Assembly: GCF_002901995.1 (NCBI RefSeq)
Contig: NZ_PPQN01000024.1
Span: 1 to 64,000 of the forward strand
Reading direction: 5' to 3'
Source of the DNA: Staphylococcus coagulans
Lineage (GTDB): Bacteria; Bacillota; Bacilli; Staphylococcales; Staphylococcaceae
Length of the DNA: 64,000 bases
The translations under genes were made by a program, and so were the position numbers. Positions 20,960 to 29,821 of this stretch are shown here, one piece after another (position 1 is the stretch's first letter; the number at the start of each line of letters is the position of its first letter). The notes below the pieces were generated by a model. That model saw only the letters and a program-made list of their open reading frames with translations, was not told the origin of the DNA and did no database searches.

Positions 20960-21145
20960 TTGTGGAAAGTGAAATGTGTGATATGTGATACTGAAGTTTT
21001 ATTGGATGAGCACACACGTTTAGCAAAACGATTGAAAAACAATCCAATTAAAACATTTATGTGCGATGAATGTAAAAGTCGCTTAGATACACCCAAACAA
21101 CGACCAATTTCATCACCTCACACGCAATCTTATCATTCAAAATAA
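20960..21145 (+). CDS. ylaI: YlaI-like small zinc-ribbon protein (DUF2197)
   Basis: A 61-residue protein with two CxxC pairs (C6/C9 and C35/C38) that should bind zinc, followed by a disordered Pro/Ser-rich tail. The start is TTG at 20960 with GAGGTG 7 bases upstream, inside the end of the preceding gene. The function is unknown; the family occurs in Bacillus and staphylococci near ylaN/ftsW/pyc. Confidence 0.82.
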   Translation: MWKVKCVICDTEVLLDEHTRLAKRLKNNPIKTFMCDECKSRLDTPKQRPISSPHTQSYHSK

Positions 21146-21149
21146 AAAC

Positions 21150-21184
21150 AAGAGCGACAATCACAAGATAGTGATGTCGCTCTT
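21150..21184. terminator. Two-way terminator after ylaI
   Basis: The arms AAGAGCGACAATCAC and GTGATGTCGCTCTT form a stem with one small mismatch and a 6-base loop. It lies between convergent ylaI and the flavin oxidoreductase gene. Confidence 0.85.
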
Positions 21185-21196
21185 TATTTCTATAGT

Positions 21197-22324
21197 TTAT
21201 GCTTCTTCTTTTTTAGGATATGGGTAAAAACCTGAAGCAAATGCTTCCCATAATCTCTCAGGTAATTGGTGTTTATCTTCACGTTCTGGATCGAAATATG
21301 AAATGATTTCATCCGTTTGACCAGATTTAATTTTTGAAATGTATGCTGGATCGAATAATAGCTCACGTCCAAGGCACACTAACGGAACGCCTGTACTCAA
21401 TGCACTTACCGCATCATCAGCAGTAAAGATGGCACCGACACCAATTAGTGGCATACGATTGTTAATCCAATCAAGCAATAGGCCGATACGTTTTTGACCT
21501 TTATATTTACCCTCGCGTGTTACTGAGTGAATATCCATCAGTGAAACGTGAAGATAATCAAGTGGTTTTTCAATTAACTCCCTCACTAAACGTTGTGTGA
21601 GTTCCATTGAAATTCCTGGGTCTTCCGCTTCCTCTGGTGAAAAACGATAACCTACAATAAAGTCATCTGGTGCTTCTTCATTAACGACACGTAATACTTC
21701 ATTAACAACAGCCATAGGAAAACGAAGAGACTCGCCCCACTCATCTTCTCGACGATTATAAAATGGAGATACAAACTGATGGATGAGATAGTGATTCGCA
21801 CCATGAATTTCAACGCCATCAAATCCAGCTTCAATAGCTAGTGAAGCTGCTTTACCATAATCAACAATAGCTTGTTGAATTTCTTCAACAGTCATCGCAC
21901 GCACTTCGTGTGGTTCTTTGTGACCAAAACCACCTGTTGAAAGTGCGCTAGGTGCTTTTACATCACCATTAGGAACCAATTCTGGCAAAGCTTTAGCGCC
22001 CCCGTGGTGAATTTGGATGACTGCTTTAGCGCCTCCTTTTTTCATTGTACGCGCTAGTTCTTTCAATCCAGGTAAATCTTCTTTTTTCGATACTGATGGT
22101 TCACCAGGAAATGCTTTACCTTCAATATTGATATAGCTTGCAGCTGAAATAGCTAAGCCTACATCTTTTGCTCGAGGTTCAATATAACCCAACTCTGTAG
22201 AAGACGTTGTCCCATCATCATTTGACAACGTATGTGTTAACGGTGCTAAGACAAATCGATTTCTTAATGTGCTTCCGTTAGGTAATTTTAGTGACTCGAA
22301 TAATGGCTCAAACTTTTGCTCCAT
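21197..22324 (-). CDS. Old Yellow Enzyme-family NAD(P)H flavin oxidoreductase
   Basis: A 375-residue FMN enzyme of the OYE/YqjM-like group, a TIM-barrel reductase of electrophiles such as alpha,beta-unsaturated carbonyls. Visible motifs are RNRFVLAPLTH near the N-terminus, FDGVEIHGANHYLIHQF (the substrate His pair), PFYNRREDEWG and the FMN-phosphate site IGVGAIFTADDAV...LGRELLFDP. The physiological substrate is unknown. It is a single gene between ylaI and typA. I do not recall it at this site in S. aureus. A perfect 20-base palindrome lies just upstream of its ribosome binding site, suggesting control by a dedicated repressor. Confidence 0.88.
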   Translation of the reverse strand: MEQKFEPLFESLKLPNGSTLRNRFVLAPLTHTLSNDDGTTSSTELGYIEPRAKDVGLAISAASYINIEGKAFPGEPSVSKKEDLPGLKELARTMKKGGAKAVIQIHHGGAKALPELVPNGDVKAPSALSTGGFGHKEPHEVRAMTVEEIQQAIVDYGKAASLAIEAGFDGVEIHGANHYLIHQFVSPFYNRREDEWGESLRFPMAVVNEVLRVVNEEAPDDFIVGYRFSPEEAEDPGISMELTQRLVRELIEKPLDYLHVSLMDIHSVTREGKYKGQKRIGLLLDWINNRMPLIGVGAIFTADDAVSALSTGVPLVCLGRELLFDPAYISKIKSGQTDEIISYFDPEREDKHQLPERLWEAFASGFYPYPKKEEA

Positions 22325-22338
22325 TTTAACTCCTCCTC

Positions 22339-22377
22339 AAATGTGTTCGAACACATTTTAATACAAGACCGATTATA
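22339..22377 (-). promoter_or_regulatory. Promoter and 20-bp operator palindrome of the OYE gene
   Basis: On the minus strand TATAAT occurs at 22372-22377. Immediately downstream of the expected transcript start lies the perfect palindrome AAATGTGTTCGAACACATTT (22339-22358), then GAGGAGG and the ATG. Its placement suits a repressor of TetR, MarR or similar type blocking transcription. The -35 is weak. Confidence 0.65.
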
Positions 22378-22519
22378 AATAAAATAAACAGCTTATATTA
22401 AAACAAATTTACTCTTATTTAAAAAATTCTCTATTTTCAATTAATCAAGTACATTTAGTTAACAATGCAAACACAATAACGACTGTAAAGAATTTCTGTA
22501 GACACTTCTCACCTATAAT

Positions 22520-22568
22520 AAAAAGAGCAAGACGTTAAAATCAAATCGATTTTTGTCTCACTCTTTTA
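22520..22568 (-). terminator. Terminator of typA
   Basis: On the minus strand AAAAGAGTGAGACAAAAATC pairs imperfectly with GATTTTAACGTCTTGCTCTT and is followed by TTTTT. It lies about 120 bases past the typA stop. The surrounding 22378-22687 shows no gene. Confidence 0.75.
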
Positions 22569-22687
22569 AATGAAAGTCACATCATTACGATACACATTGA
22601 CTTAAATGCCTCGTGTATCATGCCACATGTTATCTAACCAGTCTAATCCACACATCCTGATTAGCAACTTTCACCTGTCGCATTTTA

Positions 22688-24538
22688 TTAATTGTCTTCT
22701 GATTCCATCATTTGTTTAATACGTTTGGCTTCTTTTTCACGTAGGCCTTTATTTAAAATTTTCTTTCTCAATCTAACGTTTTCAGGTGTTACCTCTACCA
22801 ATTCATCATCGTTAATAAACTCTAACGCTTCTTCTAACGATAACTTACGAGGTTTTTTCATTGTTTCTGTTTGATCTTTTGTCGCAGAACGTACGTTAGT
22901 TTGATGTTTAACTTTAGTAATATTGACAGTCAAATCATTTTCTCTATTGTTTTGACCTACAATCATCCCTTCGTATACATCTGTTCCAGGTTCCATAAAG
23001 TTAATACCACGGTCTTCTAAACCTAAAATCGCATATTCACTTGCAGATCCTTGGTCCATAGAAACTAACACACCGTTACGACGTCCACCAATACGACCTT
23101 TAATACGAGGTCTAAATTCATCAAATGTATGGTTAATGATACCGTAACCACGTGTCATGGACATGAATTCAGTTGTATAACCAATTAATCCACGCGCAGG
23201 TACGTTAAAGATTAGACGTGTCAATCCATTATCTGTCGTTACCATATCCACCATTTCACCTTTACGTTGACCTAAAGACTCAATCACTGCACCTGAATAT
23301 TCTTCTGGCACTTCAGCTTGAACACGTTCAAATGGTTCATGTAACACACCATCAATATCTTTTAGAATAACTTGTGGTTTTGAAACTTGTAATTCAAAAC
23401 CTTCACGTCTCATATTTTCGATTAAAATTGATAAGTGAAGTTCCCCACGTCCGGCAACTGTCCATGCATCTGGTGAATCTGTTGGGGTAACTTTCAATGA
23501 TACATCTGTTTCAAGTTGGTTGTCTAAACGTTCTTGAATTTGTCGTGCCGTTACAAATTGACCTTCTCTACCTGCAAATGGTGAATTATTCACTTTAAAA
23601 GTCATTTCAAGTGTTGGTTCATCAATACGTAATACAGGTAATGCATCTTGATGATCTTGTGGTGTAATTGTTTCACCTACGTTAATGTCTTCCATACCTG
23701 AGACAGCAATCAAATCACCTGCATAGGCTTCTTGAATTTCTTCTCGTTTTAAACCAAAATAACCAAATATTTTAGTCACACGGAAATTTTTAACTGAACC
23801 ATCTAATTTTAATAATGATACGCTTTCACCGACGCGCATTGTCCCTCTAAACACACGCCCTATTCCAATACGACCTACATAATCATTATAGTCAAGCAAT
23901 GCAGGTTGGAATTGTAAAGGCTCGTCACGATTATCTATAGGTGCTGGAATGTATTCTAAAATCGTTTCATATAAGCTTTGCATATTTTCATCTTGTTTTT
24001 CAGGATCAAGACTTGCAGTACCATTAATCGCAGAAGCATAGACAACAGGAAACTCAAGTTGATCATCATTTGCATCAAGTTCAATGAATAAATCTAAAAC
24101 TTCATCCACCACTCCCTCAGGACGAGCTGAAGGTTTATCAATTTTATTCACAACAACAACAGGTTTCAAGTTCTGCTCTAATGCCTTTTTCAAAACAAAT
24201 CGTGTTTGTGGCATTGTCCCCTCATATGCATCTACAACTAAAACAACACCGTCTACCATTTTCATAATACGCTCAACTTCTCCTCCGAAGTCAGCGTGCC
24301 CAGGTGTATCTAAAATATTAATACGTGTGTCTTTATAGTTAACTGCTGTATTTTTCGCTAATATTGTGATCCCACGTTCTCTTTCTAAGTCATTAGAATC
24401 CATCGCACGTTCTTCAACATGCTCATTCTCACGAAAAATACCAGATTGTTTTAATAGTTCATCAACCAATGTCGTTTTACCATGGTCTACGTGAGCGATA
24501 ATCGCAATGTTACGAACATCTTCTCTAAATTTTGTCAT
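22688..24538 (-). CDS. typA: Ribosome-associated GTPase TypA/BipA
   Basis: A translational GTPase related to EF-G/LepA that acts in ribosome assembly and stress adaptation. The 616 residues show G1 AHVDHGKTT (15-23), RERGIT switch I ([11 protein letters not shown]), G3 DTPGHADF, G4 NKIDKP, then the beta-barrel domain, EF-G III/V-like domains ([20 protein letters not shown]) and the TypA-specific C-terminal domain. It is a single gene, divergent from the small ylaF-like gene. Confidence 0.97.
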   Translation of the reverse strand: MTKFREDVRNIAIIAHVDHGKTTLVDELLKQSGIFRENEHVEERAMDSNDLERERGITILAKNTAVNYKDTRINILDTPGHADFGGEVERIMKMVDGVVLVVDAYEGTMPQTRFVLKKALEQNLKPVVVVNKIDKPSARPEGVVDEVLDLFIELDANDDQLEFPVVYASAINGTASLDPEKQDENMQSLYETILEYIPAPIDNRDEPLQFQPALLDYNDYVGRIGIGRVFRGTMRVGESVSLLKLDGSVKNFRVTKIFGYFGLKREEIQEAYAGDLIAVSGMEDINVGETITPQDHQDALPVLRIDEPTLEMTFKVNNSPFAGREGQFVTARQIQERLDNQLETDVSLKVTPTDSPDAWTVAGRGELHLSILIENMRREGFELQVSKPQVILKDIDGVLHEPFERVQAEVPEEYSGAVIESLGQRKGEMVDMVTTDNGLTRLIFNVPARGLIGYTTEFMSMTRGYGIINHTFDEFRPRIKGRIGGRRNGVLVSMDQGSASEYAILGLEDRGINFMEPGTDVYEGMIVGQNNRENDLTVNITKVKHQTNVRSATKDQTETMKKPRKLSLEEALEFINDDELVEVTPENVRLRKKILNKGLREKEAKRIKQMMESEDN

Positions 24539-24636
24539 ACTTTAATTCCTTTCTCGGGTAAATTACCACTTTCTTTTACAACTCGTTTATTATATCATAG
24601 AAATGAAATGAAGAAATAGAGTTAGGTGGGATTAAG

Positions 24637-24822
24637 ATGAAAAAATCTCAATCAATTTTTTTATTGCTATCAATTCTTGCAATTTTCTTTTTAACTATGT
24701 TTAGCTTTGCAATCGCTGCAACCAATGTATTTTGGATGATCGTCACATTTATTTTAATGGTAGCAACGTTTGGTGTAGGCTTTTCTTTAAAAAAGAAATA
24801 CCGTGAAAATGATTGGCTATAA
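24637..24822 (+). CDS. ylaF: YlaF-like small membrane protein (DUF5325)
   Basis: A 61-residue protein with two hydrophobic helices (about 7-29 and 31-50) and a charged end (KKKYRENDWL). It matches the DUF5325/YlaF group found beside typA in Bacillaceae and staphylococci. AGGTGGG precedes the ATG. The function is unknown. A hairpin terminator follows. Confidence 0.78.
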   Translation: MKKSQSIFLLLSILAIFFLTMFSFAIAATNVFWMIVTFILMVATFGVGFSLKKKYRENDWL

Positions 24823-24855
24823 CAACCACGAATGACTGCATCTTTTAATAAATTT

Positions 24856-24887
24856 AAGGGCTGAGACACATTGATGTCCCAGCCCTT
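24856..24887. terminator. Terminator between ylaF and the IMPase-family gene
   Basis: AAGGGCTGAGACA (24856-24868) pairs with TGTCCCAGCCCTT (24875-24887) with one mismatch and a 6-base loop, followed by TTTG. The convergent genes on both sides could share it. Confidence 0.8.
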
Positions 24888-24901
24888 TGTTTATACCCAT
24901 T

Positions 24902-25720
24902 TTACTTGTTTTTCAACTTTTCATGCAAAGCTATGAGTGTCTCATCATGCTGACGTAAATAATCCTTTCGAATTGCTGTGTGTACTTTTTTATTTCCTAC
25001 GAGAACAGAATTTGGATACGTCATTGCTAAAGGTTCACCTAAGAAATTTGTCGCAATCCCGCCAACTTCTTCTAATATAATGAGGCCTCCAGCATAATCC
25101 CACGGTTGTAAACGTGGTGTCATATATGCGGCAAGCTGCCCTGTAGCAACATATACAATTTCGAGTGCTGCTGAGCCATATGCGCGTGCACTTCTTGAGT
25201 CACTTACGATAGGTACTAACATTGTGCTTAATTTAGGTTTTGTGAGCCAATTCGGATTCATCCCAATAATACTCTCACTTACGACGGTATCCTCTAAAAG
25301 AGGTAAAGGTTCTTCATTCATCAATGCCCCTTTACCTGATTTGGCATGGTAAAGTACATCTCTCATCACATCATAGACAAACCCTGCATAAGGCTTCCCT
25401 TCTTTAAAGATACCTATTGATATTGCAAAGTTTTCACTTTGATGAATAAAGTTTAACGTGCCATCAATCGGGTCAATCACCCAGACAATGCCTTCAGTCG
25501 TTTCAATGTCATGACCGTGGCCTTCTTCACCAATAATGCGATGATTTGGATAGCTCTCTTGGATTTGACTCACAATAAACTGCTCTGTCTCTTTATCTAC
25601 ATTCGTTACTAAATCATTGGGGTTCGACTTAGCTTCAATTGCAAGTGTGTCACCCATCTTTTTTCTAATATTATTTCCTGCTTCTAAAACTAAACTTTTC
25701 GCAAAATCATATAAATGCAT
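24902..25720 (-). CDS. Inositol-monophosphatase-family phosphatase
   Basis: A 272-residue Mg-dependent phosphatase of the IMPase/SuhB/FBPase superfamily. Metal-binding motifs are GEEGHG, WVIDPIDGTLNF and WDYAGGLIILEEVGG. I chose the ATG at 25720 (MHLYDFAK) behind AGGAG; an upstream in-frame start lacks a ribosome binding site. The substrate cannot be read from sequence: inositol phosphate, NADP or 3'-phosphoadenosine phosphate are known in the superfamily. It is transcribed alone and divergent from the DUF1054 gene. Confidence 0.9.
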   Translation of the reverse strand: MHLYDFAKSLVLEAGNNIRKKMGDTLAIEAKSNPNDLVTNVDKETEQFIVSQIQESYPNHRIIGEEGHGHDIETTEGIVWVIDPIDGTLNFIHQSENFAISIGIFKEGKPYAGFVYDVMRDVLYHAKSGKGALMNEEPLPLLEDTVVSESIIGMNPNWLTKPKLSTMLVPIVSDSRSARAYGSAALEIVYVATGQLAAYMTPRLQPWDYAGGLIILEEVGGIATNFLGEPLAMTYPNSVLVGNKKVHTAIRKDYLRQHDETLIALHEKLKNK

Positions 25721-25832
25721 TCGACTCACTCCTATTAATTTCATTATACACTAAAATGGGGCAAGATGAATGTTTCGCAGTTCGGTATATGCTACAATGA
25801 AATCAGTTCAACACGGATACATAAGGAGGCGT

Positions 25833-26447
25833 ATGATGACAAAATATACGTTTAAACCCAAAGATTTTAAAGTCTTTGAAGTAGAAGGTCTAGATGCAAG
25901 AATGGAAGCTTTAGAACAACAAATTCGACCTCAATTACACGCACTTGGAGATTATTTTACGGATTATCTTGAAACTTTAACTGGCGATACTTTTTATGCA
26001 CATGTAGCTAAACATGCTAGACGTACAGTCAACCCGCCCAAAGATACTTGGGTCGCTTTAGCAACAAATAAACGAGGTTATAAAATGATGCCTCATTTTC
26101 AGATTGGCTTATTCGAAGATCACTTGTTTGTCATGTATGGACTTATGCATGAAGATAAAAATAAAGCTAAAGATGTTGAAGTATTTGAAAACAAATTCGA
26201 AACGCTTCTTGATCTGCCTAGCGACTTCCAAATATCTTTAGATCATACACAGCCTGATAAATCTCGTATACAAGATTTATCAAAAGAAGAAGTTCAAAAA
26301 GGCATCGCACGCGCTAAAAATGTTAAAAAGGGCGAGTTTTTTGTAGCACGTGCAATCCCTCCTCAATCTGAGCATTTGAAAACGGATAAAGCATTTATTG
26401 CCTTTTTAGAAGATACATTTAAGCATCTTTTAAAATTTTACGGTTAG
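25833..26447 (+). CDS. DUF1054 family protein (UPF0637, YktB-like)
   Basis: A 204-residue protein of the UPF0637/DUF1054 family, matching the S. aureus length. AAGGAGG lies 3-9 bases before two adjacent ATG codons (25833, 25836). The conserved body includes [24 protein letters not shown] and [19 protein letters not shown]. The function is unknown; the predicted fold is soluble alpha/beta. It ends at a perfect terminator. Confidence 0.85.
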   Translation: MMTKYTFKPKDFKVFEVEGLDARMEALEQQIRPQLHALGDYFTDYLETLTGDTFYAHVAKHARRTVNPPKDTWVALATNKRGYKMMPHFQIGLFEDHLFVMYGLMHEDKNKAKDVEVFENKFETLLDLPSDFQISLDHTQPDKSRIQDLSKEEVQKGIARAKNVKKGEFFVARAIPPQSEHLKTDKAFIAFLEDTFKHLLKFYG

Positions 26448-26465
26448 TGTAAAGCATACACGCCA

Positions 26466-26503
26466 TAATAAAAAGACTTGGTCACAGCCAAGTCTTTTTA
26501 TTA
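26466..26503. terminator. Two-way terminator, perfect 16-bp stem
   Basis: TAATAAAAAGACTTGG (26466-26481) and CCAAGTCTTTTTATTA (26488-26503) are perfect complements around a 6-base loop. It separates the convergent DUF1054 and DUF4064 genes; its right arm touches the latter's stop codon. Confidence 0.9.
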
Positions 26504-27166
26504 TTACTTATCATCTCGATCTAAATCATCTAATCTTTTTAGTGATTCATCTCTATTATTTTGATACTGATTTCCGTTATTTTCTGTGTGTTGCGCTTTG
26601 TTGTGATCAACTTCTCTATCTTGTGGTTCATGTACAACATTTTGTCTATCCTGGTGACGTTGTGCTTCAACATCTTGAGGATTTTCTTGATATTGTTGTG
26701 AATGGTGTTTAGGATTTTGATAAATGTAGTTTCCATTTTTTGGCTTGCGGACAAGTAACATAATACCTGCAATTAACCACAAAATCCCTGAAATCAAACT
26801 TGCGCTTAAAAATACACCTGTTGCAGCAGCTATGATCAGTAATATCCCTGCTAAAATAGGCTTTTTAAACAAGAATACAGCCACAAGCGCAATAACTAAA
26901 GGAACAAGAAAAGTAATCAATGAAGTTGGATTAATGCTATTCAATTGAGATGCATCTTGACCAGTCATCTCAATTTGTTGTTGGAATTCTGGATTCTTAA
27001 AAATAGCAATTGCACCAATAATAAAAATGAACCAAATCGCGTGTAGAACAATACCTACCCACGTTAAAATTTTCTCTGCTGTACGCTTAAATGGTACTTT
27101 TGCATCATTTTTATTGACGATGCGTTCATGATTTTCATGCTGATTATAAACATATTGATCTGACAT
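26504..27166 (-). CDS. DUF4064 membrane protein with hydrophilic tail
   Basis: A 220-residue protein. A cytoplasmic N-terminus with FKRTAEKILTWVG leads to about four membrane helices (residues 33-55, 83-100, 104-122 and 124-138), followed by an 80-residue tail rich in Gln, Asn, His, Asp and Arg that is probably disordered. AAGGAGG precedes the ATG. It is a paralogue of the gene at 27645-28682, which shares the start R-x-AEKIL-x-W and the helix pattern. No function is assigned that I know of. Confidence 0.8.
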   Translation of the reverse strand: MSDQYVYNQHENHERIVNKNDAKVPFKRTAEKILTWVGIVLHAIWFIFIIGAIAIFKNPEFQQQIEMTGQDASQLNSINPTSLITFLVPLVIALVAVFLFKKPILAGILLIIAAATGVFLSASLISGILWLIAGIMLLVRKPKNGNYIYQNPKHHSQQYQENPQDVEAQRHQDRQNVVHEPQDREVDHNKAQHTENNGNQYQNNRDESLKRLDDLDRDDK

Positions 27167-27496
27167 ATTAAAACCTCCTTATTGACTGTATTGCCTTTTT
27201 TCAAGCTTGTAAACCCATAATAATTAATATTATCTGTAGTGCTAAATTTTTTGGGGTGTCTAACACAAACTTACATCATTTTACAATAAAGCCATAAGTT
27301 TCATCTTCTATTAATAAAAATAAAATCAATATCTTCGACGTCATACACGGGTTGGTACCAAACGTCAAACGGACACCTAAAATTAATGATATATTAAAAT
27401 AGATAAGATTTAAAGATAATTATATTAAAATTTGAATAAATAGACTAAACCTACAATTTATTGAGACTTTTATTATCATATTCGTTGCAAAGTATA
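27167..27496. other. AT-rich spacer with a 12-bp palindrome
   Basis: This lies between two DUF4064 genes. It should hold the promoter of the 26504-27166 gene. GTTGGTACCAAC (27351-27362) is a perfect 12-base palindrome of unknown role. No open reading frame with a ribosome binding site is visible. Confidence 0.4.
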
Positions 27497-27530
27497 TTGG
27501 CAAGCTTGACCTATTTTCTACATTATTAAA

Positions 27531-27628
27531 AGGCACTTATTCCGATGTTCATGTCTAATCTCAAAGCGATACTAAAATCTAACTTTTAATGATTAAAGGC
27601 ATGCACTGAAATAAGTGCCTTTTTTATT
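27531..27628 (+). ncRNA. Candidate small RNA with complementary ends
   Basis: A promoter-like pair TTGGCA (27497-27502), N16, TACATT (27519-27524) would start a transcript near 27531. It would end at a hairpin GCACT-GAAATA-AGTGC (27603-27618) followed by CTTTTTTATTTT, a good plus-strand terminator. The 5' end AAAAGGCACTTATT (27528-27541) is exactly complementary to AATAAGTGCCTTTT (27610-27623) at the 3' end. The same repeat could instead act as the terminator of the minus-strand gene beside it, so this is a candidate only. Confidence 0.35.
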
Positions 27629-27644
27629 TTGCGATTCGAATAAC

Positions 27645-28682
27645 TTATTGCTTTTCGTCTTCTTGCTCGCTGTCTTCAGCAGACTGTTTCGGTCTGTCTT
27701 GTTGCAGTTTCAAACGATTATCGTAATTTTGGCGACGTTGTGTCGATGCACTCACTCTATGCTTTCTTTGTTCTTTTTCATACGCCTTACGTGCTTTTTT
27801 CTCTTCTTTACGTTGTGCTTTGAGTTCTGCTTTCTCTTGCTTACGTTGTGCTTTAAGCGCTTCAGGTGATGTAACCGTATCAGCCTCACCATATTCTTCT
27901 GAAGCCGTTATATCATTTTCCACATCTTGTTCAGCCTCAGTTTGGTGTAACATTGTACGACTATCATATATGAGAGTGTCGTCTTCTGCATCATTGCTAT
28001 CATGTGCTGATTGTTCATTCTCATTTTTCTTAATCGGCTTATGATTATACTTTGCAGACCGTGATAATACGACCGGTTCGTCATCAGATGTACCCTCTTT
28101 TTCAGCATGCGTTTCCTCATTCTCCACATTGACGTGTACCGGTTGCGTATGAGGCATATTCCCCTCATCTTCATAATACGTATTCTCTCTATATGATGGA
28201 TAGCCACCCATTTCTTGGTACATAGGTACAAGTTCATACTTTTCTTTTCTTCCAAACATCATTAGTGCAACAATAAAAAAGAATAATGGAACTAAAATAA
28301 AAAATAATGGTAATGTAATAATCGCTACTAACAAAAATAGTAGTCCTGATACAATACGATGATTCATTGAAATCAATGCTAGGAATGAAATCAATAGACA
28401 TACGATTAAATATACGATAAATGCCCATACACCGTTCTGTAACATAATCACAAGTTGGGTTGCATTTAAATTATTACTCGCTAAAAAATCTTGCAAAGTG
28501 GCGTTATTGGCAACCCCATTTTCTAGCCTTTGAATTGAATTCTCGTTACTAAAGAGAACCAAGCCAAAAAACATCGCCACAACTGTAGCACCTAATAATA
28601 AAATCCAACTCAACCAGCCAAGAATCTTCTCAGCAAGGCGATTTACAGGACGACTGATTTGTGTATATGCTTCTCCAGTCAT
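27645..28682 (-). CDS. DUF4064 membrane protein, AuxB candidate
   Basis: A 345-residue protein with about four N-terminal membrane helices (to residue 160) and a long, highly charged C-terminal half. That half is Glu/Asp-rich first, then a Lys/Arg/Glu stretch built on KAQRKEEKAELKAQRK-like repeats, probably coiled coil. The start is at 28682 behind AGAGGAG. By position beside potD it corresponds to the S. aureus gene I remember as auxB, an auxiliary factor for lipoteichoic acid stability and beta-lactam tolerance; that identity rests on my recall of locus order. It is paralogous to the next gene downstream. Confidence 0.75.
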   Translation of the reverse strand: MTGEAYTQISRPVNRLAEKILGWLSWILLLGATVVAMFFGLVLFSNENSIQRLENGVANNATLQDFLASNNLNATQLVIMLQNGVWAFIVYLIVCLLISFLALISMNHRIVSGLLFLLVAIITLPLFFILVPLFFFIVALMMFGRKEKYELVPMYQEMGGYPSYRENTYYEDEGNMPHTQPVHVNVENEETHAEKEGTSDDEPVVLSRSAKYNHKPIKKNENEQSAHDSNDAEDDTLIYDSRTMLHQTEAEQDVENDITASEEYGEADTVTSPEALKAQRKQEKAELKAQRKEEKKARKAYEKEQRKHRVSASTQRRQNYDNRLKLQQDRPKQSAEDSEQEDEKQ

Positions 28683-28747
28683 GCTTCCACTCCTCTTATT
28701 TATCTTACTCATTTAATTATAACTAAACTCAATTGAAATCACTAGAA

Positions 28748-29821
28748 TCATAATGCCATTTTGAAATTTAGGAAACGCTCATTGTATTCATTTAAAACAT
28801 CTGGCCCTAAATCTTTGTATACTTCAAGACGTTTTTGCTCTTGTCGTGTTGGATAAACACGATGATCGTGACTCATTTCTTTTGGCAATAATTTTCTAGC
28901 CGTTTGATTGGGTGTACCATAACCCACCCATTCGGTATTTTGCTTACTCACTTTAGGATCCAACAAAAAGTTAATAAATTGATGTGCACCTTCAACATTT
29001 TGTGCAGTTTTAGGAATGACCATATTATCAAACCATAAATTTGAACCTTCTTTTGGCACGACATAGTCAAAGTCATCGTTTTCTTGAAACAATGGTGCTG
29101 CCGAACCGCTCCAAATGACGGCAACATTCGCCTCATGTTGCTCAAGCATCATTTTTATTTCATCGCCTACAACACCTCGAATATTAGGAGAAAACGTTTT
29201 TAAATTTTGTTCTGCCGATTTTAAATGTGCCACATTCGTATCATTTAAACTATACCCCAAACTATTGAGGGATAGACCCATAATTTCTCGGGCACCATCC
29301 ACCAATAATACATTGTTTTTTAACCGTGGATTTTTTAAATCATTCCAACTATTAAAATCAATATCAGGATATTTTTCTTTATTGTATAAGATGCCGACTG
29401 TACCAAAGAAATATGGAATCGAATAAGTATTTTTAGGGTCAAAAGGCTGATTCATATAATGCGGGTCTAGATGCTTCATGTTTGGAATTTTTTCATGGTC
29501 AAGTGGACGCAATAAATGCGCTTTACTCATTTTTTCTATCGTGTAATCACTCGGAAAGGCCACATCATAATGCGTTCCGCCATTGCGAATTTTTGCCTCC
29601 ATCGCTTCGTTAGAATCAAATGTTTCATAAACCACTTGTATCCCTGTTTTGTGTTCAAATTGCTGAATTATTTCAGGATCAATATATTCTCCCCAATTGT
29701 AGACGTACAGCTTTTCTTGTTGCTTACCACCAATTTCATCATGGTTAATCCAATACCCGACACCCAAACTGATTAAACCCAGTAAGAGTGCGCCACCAAT
29801 GAGTTGTATCAATTGTTTCAT
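28748..29821 (-). CDS. potD: Spermidine/putrescine ABC transporter binding protein
   Basis: The extracytoplasmic polyamine-binding subunit of PotABCD, 357 residues. It shows family motifs LYVYNWGEYIDPEIIQQFEHKTG, YDVAFPSDYTIEKM, YSIPYFFGTVGI and SGSAAPLFQENDDFDYVVPKEG. The N-terminus has a hydrophobic segment (residues 7-24), but no lipobox cysteine, so it is probably held by an uncleaved membrane anchor, unlike typical Gram-positive lipoprotein receptors. Its start overlaps the end of potC by 4 bases. It is the last gene of the pot operon. Confidence 0.94.
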   Translation of the reverse strand: MKQLIQLIGGALLLGLISLGVGYWINHDEIGGKQQEKLYVYNWGEYIDPEIIQQFEHKTGIQVVYETFDSNEAMEAKIRNGGTHYDVAFPSDYTIEKMSKAHLLRPLDHEKIPNMKHLDPHYMNQPFDPKNTYSIPYFFGTVGILYNKEKYPDIDFNSWNDLKNPRLKNNVLLVDGAREIMGLSLNSLGYSLNDTNVAHLKSAEQNLKTFSPNIRGVVGDEIKMMLEQHEANVAVIWSGSAAPLFQENDDFDYVVPKEGSNLWFDNMVIPKTAQNVEGAHQFINFLLDPKVSKQNTEWVGYGTPNQTARKLLPKEMSHDHRVYPTRQEQKRLEVYKDLGPDVLNEYNERFLNFKMAL

